A stretch of DNA of 6,792 bases, from contig JAJZEY010000363.1 in NCBI GenBank assembly GCA_021805585.1, positions 1 to 6,792 on the forward strand, read 5' to 3'. Made by a program: the position numbers and the translations under genes. Below are positions 1-6,792 of this stretch, one piece after another; within the stretch, counting starts at the first letter, position 1; each line of letters starts with the position of its first letter. Origin of the DNA: Planctomycetota bacterium. GTDB lineage: Bacteria; Planctomycetota; Phycisphaerae; WQYP01. The notes beneath the pieces are model-generated. The model worked only from the letters and a program-made list of their open reading frames with translations, had not been told where the DNA came from and made no database searches.

Positions 1-2016
<2,016 letters not shown>

Positions 2017-2020
2017 GCGC

Positions 2021-2064
2021 CTGCGGCACGACCTCCGGCGTGTTGAACGCTGGACCTGCCGCGG
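2021..2064 (+). other. Extended potential hairpin in nuoL-nuoM spacer
   Basis: Read as RNA, 2021-2028 (CUGCGGCA) can pair with 2057-2064 (UGCCGCGG, one G-U). Inside this, 2035-2041 (CCGGCGU) pairs with 2047-2053 (ACGCUGG, one G-U) around a five-base GUUGA loop. The two stems are separated by an asymmetric internal loop of six and three bases. It begins four bases after the nuoL stop. No run of T follows, so it is not a typical intrinsic terminator. It might protect or process the operon transcript, but that role is inferred. The pairing was found by eye and no folding energy was computed. Confidence 0.5.
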
Positions 2065-2073
2065 CCCGATATT

Positions 2074-2102
2074 GCCGGAACATAAAATAAATAGGTTCCG
2101 GC
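2074..2102 (+). other. Perfect 8-bp inverted repeat with A/T-rich loop before nuoM
   Basis: GCCGGAAC at 2074-2081 is the exact reverse complement of GTTCCGGC at 2095-2102. The 13-base loop between them is almost all A and T, in contrast to the GC-rich surroundings. The repeat ends 24 bases before the nuoM start and lies directly after the larger hairpin. With no T tract after it, a terminator is unlikely. It could be an RNA stem affecting mRNA stability or nuoM translation, or a DNA site for a dimeric regulator. The sequence alone does not decide. Confidence 0.5.
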
Positions 2103-2126
2103 CAGACAGACTGGATTGAACGAACT

Positions 2127-3788
2127 ATGAATCATCTGACGCTGGTCATCATGCTGCTGATCCCCGTATTCGGGTCGCTTATTGTGTTTGCGACGCCGAA
2201 GGAAGCCGCCGCCAGGGCCGCCGGTCCAATGGCGCTGGGCTTTGCAATACTATCGGCACTGGTGGGTATTAGCCTGCTGGCACGGTTTAATTATGGGACC
2301 GGTGCGGTCTGGCAATTTGCCTTCAAGACCGCCTGGATACCCCAATTTGGCGTGCATTTTTCGCTGGGCGTGGATGCCATCGGTCTGTGGCTGCTGATGC
2401 TGACACTGTTGATTACGCCGGTCGCGATTTTGGACAGTTTCGACAAAATTCAGAGCCGACACAACGAATTTTACGGCTGGATTCTTCTGCTGTTCGCATC
2501 CACCATGGGCGTTTTCATGGCCCATGACGTATTGCTGTTTTATCTGTTCTTTGAATTTACACTTATTCCCTCATTCTTCCTGATTGGAATCTGGGGGCAT
2601 TCCGAACGGCGGCGCGCCGCGGGCAAATTTTTCCTGTACGCTTTTACGGGTTCGGTGTTCCTGCTGGCATCGCTGGTTTATCTGGCGTGGGTTCATGCGG
2701 AAAAGTTCCACACCTATTCATTCACCCTTTCCGGATTGTATCAGGCGGGGGCGTCGCTTCCGGCATGGCAGCAGGGATTGGTTTTCACCGGGCTGCTGAT
2801 TGGCTTTTTGATTAAAGTTCCGCTGTTTCCGGTGCATACCTGGATGCCCGCGGCCATCAGCGAATCTTCCACGCCGGCCTCGGTTATGATCGCCGGCTTT
2901 AAGCTTGGAGCCTACGGCCTGTTGCGGTTTGCCTTGCCGTTGTTGCCGGTCGCGGCACTTAAATTCACGCCATGGCTGGCCGGATTATGCGTGTTTTCCA
3001 TCATTTTCGGCGGCCTGGTAAGTTGGGTGCAGCGTGATATGAAAAAGCTGGTCGCCTATTCGGTGGTCAGCCATTTGGGCCTTTGTGTTCTGGCGTTTCT
3101 GGCCCTGACCACCAGTGGCCTGATCGGCGGCGTTCTGGTGATGATCAATTCCGGCATTCTGGCCGCAGCGCTTTTGCTGGTGATGGGCATGATTTATCGC
3201 CGCTACCAGACGCGCAGCCTGCATGACGTTTCCGGGTTGGCCCGCAGATTGCCGGCGCTGGGCTTTTTTGCGGTATTTTTTGCCATGGCCACGGCGGCCG
3301 TTCCCGGACTCAATGGCTTTGTAAGTGAAATTCTTTCCCTGGTCGGCACCTATGTAAGCGGTTCGGCCGGCCATGGCGGCTCGCTGGGGCCGGCCTATGC
3401 GATCCCGGCGGTTTTTGGCATGATTGCCGGTGCCTTGTACATGCTTTATTTCGTGGCCAGAGTTATTTTTGGTCCGCTGGTTGAACCGGTCGTGGAGCCG
3501 GAGGGCCTGCACGAGCCGCACCCCACCGAAGTCCATCCGCCGCGGGACCTGTCGCTGCGTGAATGGTGCGTGCTTTCACCGCTGGCCGCGGTGGTGCTGT
3601 TTCTGGGTATCTATCCGGCACCGGTAACCCGGTCGATGGAAGCGGCGATGCACAAGCTGGAATCCCACGCGATAGCGGCGCGGGTCTCGGCGCAAATCCC
3701 GATCGTTTACCGCGTTGCAGCGGCACATGGTATTTTGCCGTTAAACAAGCCCGCCGCGGGTCTGGCATCTGTTGCGCCGCTGCGCTGA
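2127..3788 (+). CDS. nuoM: NADH-quinone oxidoreductase subunit M (NuoM)
   Basis: Middle antiporter-like proton-pumping subunit of complex I in the inner membrane, sitting between NuoL and NuoN. The protein has 553 residues against 509 in E. coli; the excess includes a C-terminal tail of about 40 residues. The channel residues are present: Glu143 (LFFEFTLIP), Lys230 (IKVPLFPVHTW), Lys259 (GFKLGAYGLLRF) and Glu401 (FVSEIL), equivalent to E. coli E144, K234, K265 and E407. DMKKLVAYSVVSHLG at 304-318 and VPGLNGF at 392-398 are also typical. Several other usual residues differ: the common PDAH is PAAI (241-244), the APTAGS-like loop reads SSTPAS and is about two residues shorter, and the common His of the NHG-type motif is Ser342. 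The start is the first ATG, followed at once by a hydrophobic helix. No clear Shine-Dalgarno is seen; only GGA at 2113-2115 is near. It is followed by nuoN after 26 bases. Confidence 0.95.
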   Translation: MNHLTLVIMLLIPVFGSLIVFATPKEAAARAAGPMALGFAILSALVGISLLARFNYGTGAVWQFAFKTAWIPQFGVHFSLGVDAIGLWLLMLTLLITPVAILDSFDKIQSRHNEFYGWILLLFASTMGVFMAHDVLLFYLFFEFTLIPSFFLIGIWGHSERRRAAGKFFLYAFTGSVFLLASLVYLAWVHAEKFHTYSFTLSGLYQAGASLPAWQQGLVFTGLLIGFLIKVPLFPVHTWMPAAISESSTPASVMIAGFKLGAYGLLRFALPLLPVAALKFTPWLAGLCVFSIIFGGLVSWVQRDMKKLVAYSVVSHLGLCVLAFLALTTSGLIGGVLVMINSGILAAALLLVMGMIYRRYQTRSLHDVSGLARRLPALGFFAVFFAMATAAVPGLNGFVSEILSLVGTYVSGSAGHGGSLGPAYAIPAVFGMIAGALYMLYFVARVIFGPLVEPVVEPEGLHEPHPTEVHPPRDLSLREWCVLSPLAAVVLFLGIYPAPVTRSMEAAMHKLESHAIAARVSAQIPIVYRVAAAHGILPLNKPAAGLASVAPLR

Positions 3789-3802
3789 ATTAGAATTATT
3801 CC

Positions 3803-3806
3803 GAGG
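3803..3806 (+). promoter_or_regulatory. Ribosome binding site of nuoN
   Basis: GAGG lies eight bases before the GTG at 3815. This decides the nuoN start: an in-frame stop at 3791-3793 excludes an upstream start, no ATG lies between that stop and the GTG, and translation from this GTG gives the expected short N-terminus before the first membrane helix. Confidence 0.7.
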
Positions 3807-3814
3807 TTCTGGTT

Positions 3815-5425
3815 GTGACAACAAATATCAATGGTCTGTGTCCTGAAATTATTCTGGTATGCGGTGCACTGGTCGTGATGCTGATGGGGCTGGCGCGCCG
3901 TGACGCGGTTCGCCGCGCCACGCTGGGCGTCGCCGTGGTAAGCCTGGTTCTGGCCTTTATTGCAGCGCTGCGCATTGGCGGCATGGGCACAGCCGCGGGC
4001 TGGACACTTTGGCCGCTGGCCACTTACGACACGCTTTTAACCTGTGGCATCGGCATTCTGACGGTACTTGTATCCGCGGGAATGCCCTTTGCATTTGAGC
4101 CGGGAACCCCGGACCAACATTACCGCGGCGAATATTTCGCCTTGTTGCTTACGTCTCTGGCGGGCGTAAGCATGATTGCCAAAACAACGAATCTGATCTG
4201 GCTGTTTCTGGCGTTGGAACTGGTTTCAATTCCGACCTATGTCATGGTGGCCACGGGGCGGTCCAATGCTCCGGCACAGGAAGCCGGAATCAAATACTTT
4301 TTCCTTGGCGCGCTGTCCGCGGCCATCTATCTGTTTGGCTTCAGCTACCTTTACGGCTTTGCCGGATCGACCAGTTATGTGGCCATTGCCGCGGCATATA
4401 AGTCGGCGCTGCTGGCGGGCCATCTGCCCTATGTGGCCATTATCGGTCTGATTATGGTGGTCGTTGGTATTGCCTATAAAATTGCCGCCGCTCCGCTGCA
4501 TTATTACGCACCGGATGTGTATCAGGGTGCGGCGACACCGGTCACGGCATTTCTTTCTTTTGCGCCCAAGGCGGCTGGCTTTTTCGCCCTGATTATGGTG
4601 CTGAATCTGACCGGCTGGCGGCTTTCCGGCGGCGCGGCCCGCGCGGTGCCGGATCTGCTTATGGTGCTGGCAGTCCTGACCATGTTTGTCGGCAACCTGC
4701 TGGCCCTGTTGCAGCGAAATATCAAACGCATTTTCGCTTACAGCTCCATTTCGCACAGCGGTTACATGCTGGTGGGGCTTGCCGTTGGGCCGCTGGCGGC
4801 GGGCAATTCCCCGGCCAGCGGAATCAGTGCGACGTTATTTTATCTGGGTGGATACAGCATCATGACCGTCGGCGCGTTTGGCGCGTTGATCTGGCTTCAG
4901 GGAAAATCCGATGCGGCTGAAGACCTGGACGATATTGCCGGAATTGCCGGAGAACATCCATTCATGGCCGCGTGCATGGCGATTTGCCTGTTCAGTCTCA
5001 TCGGCATGCCGGGCACCATCGGGTTTTTAGGCAAGCTTTTTATTGTGCAGTCGGCGTTGGCCAGCGGTCATCCTGTTTTGGCCATTCTGGTGGTGGTGAA
5101 TGCCGCCATCGCGGCGGCATATTACCTTCGCATTATCGGTGCCATGTATATTCGCGAGCCATGGTCGCCATTTGTGGTCCGGGATTCCACCACGCTTAAA
5201 GCCGGGGCGCTCATCGCGGCCGTCCTGACTATCTTTCTCGGAATTTTTCCCGCTTTTCTGTTTGACCAGAGCAACGGGTCAGCCGAAGCGGTCCGCAACA
5301 TTGTTTTCAAAACGGTTGCCCCGGTGGCAACGGGTAAACATCCGATTACCCGCCCGGTTCCGGCCGCCGCCGCGCAGCCGAATCCTTTTATTGTGCCCGC
5401 CGCCGCAGCGCTGGACCGGCCCTGA
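3815..5425 (+). CDS. nuoN: NADH-quinone oxidoreductase subunit N (NuoN), GTG start
   Basis: Third antiporter-like subunit of complex I, the one closest to the quinone-side arm of the membrane domain. It has 536 residues against 485 in E. coli. Channel residues are in place: Glu135 (FLALELVSIPTY), Lys222 (AYKIAAAPLHYY), Lys252 (SFAPKAAGFF) and Lys407 (GFLGKLF), matching E. coli E133, K217, K247 and K395. PDVYQGAATPVTAF (233-246), QRNIKRIFAYSSISHSGYM (300-318) and AAYYLRIIGAMY (434-445) are strong family signatures. The start is GTG with a good ribosome site. The last 30 or so residues after the final membrane helix are rich in Ala and Pro and look like a disordered extension. It follows nuoM closely and is normally the last nuo gene, so the complex I operon probably ends here. 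Confidence 0.96.
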   Translation: MTTNINGLCPEIILVCGALVVMLMGLARRDAVRRATLGVAVVSLVLAFIAALRIGGMGTAAGWTLWPLATYDTLLTCGIGILTVLVSAGMPFAFEPGTPDQHYRGEYFALLLTSLAGVSMIAKTTNLIWLFLALELVSIPTYVMVATGRSNAPAQEAGIKYFFLGALSAAIYLFGFSYLYGFAGSTSYVAIAAAYKSALLAGHLPYVAIIGLIMVVVGIAYKIAAAPLHYYAPDVYQGAATPVTAFLSFAPKAAGFFALIMVLNLTGWRLSGGAARAVPDLLMVLAVLTMFVGNLLALLQRNIKRIFAYSSISHSGYMLVGLAVGPLAAGNSPASGISATLFYLGGYSIMTVGAFGALIWLQGKSDAAEDLDDIAGIAGEHPFMAACMAICLFSLIGMPGTIGFLGKLFIVQSALASGHPVLAILVVVNAAIAAAYYLRIIGAMYIREPWSPFVVRDSTTLKAGALIAAVLTIFLGIFPAFLFDQSNGSAEAVRNIVFKTVAPVATGKHPITRPVPAAAAQPNPFIVPAAAALDRP

Positions 5426-5433
5426 CCGGCCTT
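5414..5433 (+). repeat. Tandem 10-bp duplication across the nuoN stop
   Basis: GACCGGCCCT (5414-5423) is followed directly by GACCGGCCTT (5424-5433), nine of ten bases identical. The TGA stop of nuoN (5423-5425) is formed at the junction of the two units. It looks like a small slippage or duplication event that fixed the present C-terminus, though chance cannot be excluded in GC-rich sequence. Confidence 0.45.
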
Positions 5434-5454
5434 GGACAAACCGCACGGTGCTTT

Positions 5455-5470
5455 GGCGGGTTGACTCGCC
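5455..5470 (+). other. Small potential hairpin between nuoN and aminotransferase
   Basis: GGCGGG (5455-5460) can pair with CUCGCC (5465-5470) in RNA, with one G-U pair and a UUGA tetraloop. It lies 29 bases after the nuoN stop. The following bases are not T-rich, so it is not a standard intrinsic terminator. It could mark the 3' end of the nuo transcript after processing, or be incidental. Confidence 0.3.
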
Positions 5471-5505
5471 GAATGTGCGATTCACGGCATTCTAAAATTC
5501 TTCCC

Positions 5506-5509
5506 GGAG
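5506..5509 (+). promoter_or_regulatory. Ribosome binding site of the aminotransferase gene
   Basis: GGAG lies seven bases before the ATG at 5517, which is good spacing and supports this start. The protein begins directly with the RLDAIAESIT segment that aligns with the N-terminal RVQ-type segment of 1-beta aspartate aminotransferases. Confidence 0.7.
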
Positions 5510-5516
5510 CCATTTT

Positions 5517-6728
5517 ATGCAATTAGCCCATCGTCTGGATGCCATCGCGGAATCCATTACTCTTGCCGTTACGGCCCGCGCCAATGCCATGAAAAAACAG
5601 GGGATTGATGTGGTCAGCTTCGGTGCCGGCGAGCCGGACTTTGACACACCGCTGCCCATTAAGGAAGCCGCTATAAAGGCCCTTCTGGCCGGCAAAACAA
5701 AATACGAACCAACGACCGGTACGCCGGAAGCCCGCAAGGCTATTTGCGAAAAGCTGGCCCGCTTTAACAAGCTGGAATACAAGCCGGAGGAAATAATTGT
5801 ATCCGTCGGAGGCAAACATTCGCTTTACGTGTCTTTCATGGCCGTGCTGAATCCCGGCGATGAAGTCCTTATTCCCGCCCCTTATTGGGTCAGCTATCCG
5901 GAGATGGTGAAACTGGCCGGTGGCGTGCCGGTTATTGTACGTGGCGACCCGGCGAGCGATTTTAAAATTACCCCGCGGCAGCTTGCGGCCGCCATTACCC
6001 CAAAAACCAAAATGGTGATTATTAATTCGCCATCCAATCCTGGTGGCCACACGTATCATCCGGCGGAACTTGCGGCATTGGCCGAGGCCATTGCACCCCA
6101 TACGAATATCTGGGTTTGCAGCGACGAAATTTATGAGCGCCTGCTTTACGCCGGCCAGGAGACCTGTTCCTGGGCGGCGCTGAATTTTGGCCTCTGGAAA
6201 GACCGCACCATTACCTGCAACTGCCTGAGCAAAACCTACGCCATGACCGGCTGGCGCATCGGCTATACCGCCGGGCCAAAAACGCTGATCGACGCGATGA
6301 ACAAATTGCAGGGCCAGATGACCAGCAACATTACCAGTTTCTGCATGCCCGCGATTGTTGAAGCGCTTACCAATTCGGCCATGGAAACGGAAATTCAAAC
6401 CATGCGCGACGCCTTTGAAAAGCGCGGCAAGCGGATGTGGCAACTGCTTAACGGAATTCCGGGCATTTCCTGCGCCCGACCGACCGGGGCTTTTTATGCA
6501 TTTCCGAGCATTGCCCAATTGCTCGGCAGGCCGCTGGGGAAAACCGGCGCAATTGCCAGGGATGCCATTGACTTTTCCCGCCTGGTACTGGACGAAGCGC
6601 ATGTGGCGCTGGTTCCCGGAAATGATTTTGGTTTTCCGGATCATGTCCGGCTGAGTTTCGCCACCAGCATGGAAAATATTGAAAAAGGCCTGGACCGCAT
6701 AAAAACATTCTGCGGCAGCAACGGGTAG
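5517..6728 (+). CDS. aspC: PLP-dependent aspartate (possibly aspartate/prephenate) aminotransferase
   Basis: Cytosolic class I aminotransferase that moves the amino group between aspartate and 2-oxoglutarate. At 403 residues it has normal length for subgroup 1-beta (Thermus, Bacillus, plant plastid type). Visible landmarks: GAGEPDFDTP (37-46), TKYEPTTGTPEARKAI (61-76), VGGKHSL (97-103), APYWVSYPE with the ring-stacking Trp124, SPSNP with Asn174, SDEIYE with Asp203 and Tyr206, SKTYAMTGWRIGY with the Schiff-base Lys239 and phosphate-binding Arg247, and VRLSFATS with Arg378 for the substrate carboxylate. Thr15 and Lys100 align with two residues I recall being linked to prephenate use in the plant enzyme, so a dual role in phenylalanine/tyrosine synthesis is possible but inferred. 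NPGG replaces the usual NPTG at 174-177. It lies 91 bases after nuoN with its own ribosome site; co-transcription with nuo is uncertain. Exact substrate range is not settled, and the symbol is assigned by family. Confidence 0.9.
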   Translation: MQLAHRLDAIAESITLAVTARANAMKKQGIDVVSFGAGEPDFDTPLPIKEAAIKALLAGKTKYEPTTGTPEARKAICEKLARFNKLEYKPEEIIVSVGGKHSLYVSFMAVLNPGDEVLIPAPYWVSYPEMVKLAGGVPVIVRGDPASDFKITPRQLAAAITPKTKMVIINSPSNPGGHTYHPAELAALAEAIAPHTNIWVCSDEIYERLLYAGQETCSWAALNFGLWKDRTITCNCLSKTYAMTGWRIGYTAGPKTLIDAMNKLQGQMTSNITSFCMPAIVEALTNSAMETEIQTMRDAFEKRGKRMWQLLNGIPGISCARPTGAFYAFPSIAQLLGRPLGKTGAIARDAIDFSRLVLDEAHVALVPGNDFGFPDHVRLSFATSMENIEKGLDRIKTFCGSNG

Positions 6729-6730
6729 TG

Positions 6731-6755
6731 GGCCGTTCCTTCCTAATTTACGGCC
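6731..6755 (+). other. Inverted repeat after the aminotransferase gene
   Basis: GGCCGT (6731-6736) and ACGGCC (6750-6755) are exact reverse complements around a 13-base loop, three bases after the stop. A 10-bp palindrome, GAAGGCCTTC, follows at 6768-6777. No T run follows either, so I call it only a candidate 3'-end structure. The rest of 6729-6792 shows no gene; an ATG at 6788 is too close to the edge to judge. Confidence 0.35.
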
Positions 6756-6792
6756 AAGGTCCCGATTGAAGGCCTTCGGTACACGACATGAA

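Noticed and set aside
2985..3536. Minus-strand open frame of 183 codons inside nuoM
   Set aside because: It has low-complexity basic composition, no family motif and full overlap with a confidently identified gene.
4511..4526. Gln in PDVYQG of NuoN instead of the PDVYEG of many homologues
   Set aside because: E. coli NuoN also has PDVYQG as I recall it, so this is ordinary variation.
5461..5493. TTGACT followed by CATTCT as a promoter for the aminotransferase
   Set aside because: The spacing is 21 bases rather than about 17, the -10 match is poor, and TTGACT lies within a potential hairpin.
5523..6644. Long open frame of 373 codons on the minus strand
   Set aside because: It lies entirely within the aminotransferase gene, is rich in Arg, Gly, His and Asn with no recognisable domain, and is the expected antisense shadow of a gene with strong codon bias.
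6768..6777. GAAGGCCTTC palindrome as an operator or attachment site
   Set aside because: A lone 10-bp palindrome in GC-rich sequence at the window edge, with no second copy or context, is not enough support.

Overview
The window is a 6.8 kb stretch of bacterial chromosome, all on the + strand. It carries the end of a respiratory complex I (NDH-1) operon, with nuoL, nuoM and nuoN in the usual order, followed by a class I aminotransferase of the aspartate/prephenate (subgroup 1-beta) type. The four genes fill about 94% of the sequence. I found no RNA gene, mobile element, phage gene, CRISPR array or toxin/defence system.

Layout. 1-2016 is nuoL, cut at its 5' end by the window edge. 2017-2126 is a 110-base non-coding spacer holding two consecutive potential hairpins. 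2127-3788 is nuoM. A 26-base spacer with a GAGG ribosome site leads to nuoN at 3815-5425, which starts on GTG. 5426-5516 is a 91-base spacer with a short tandem duplication over the nuoN stop, one small hairpin and a GGAG ribosome site. 5517-6728 is the aminotransferase. 6729-6792 is non-coding, with an inverted repeat and no recognisable terminator.

How the genes work together. NuoL, NuoM and NuoN are the three antiporter-like membrane subunits of the proton-pumping arm of NADH:quinone oxidoreductase. Each keeps the expected charged residues of its own proton channel. The aminotransferase is a soluble PLP enzyme of amino-acid metabolism. It shares only strand and proximity with complex I, and no functional link can be read from the sequence.

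Organism. GC is fairly high (high fifties percent by eye). The purple-bacterial nuoA-N gene order, long subunits with His-, Ala- and Pro-rich additions, and a Thermus/plant-like 1-beta aminotransferase fit a Gram-negative, non-proteobacterial lineage. Planctomycetota (Phycisphaerae-like) is my best guess, but this is an impression from motif similarity and was not tested.

This is mostly an ordinary housekeeping region. The points worth a second look are NuoM, which has lost several usually conserved residues while keeping its proton-channel core; the structured nuoL-nuoM spacer in front of a nuoM that lacks a clear ribosome site; and the histidine-rich loop of NuoL. I see no evidence for an undescribed biological system.
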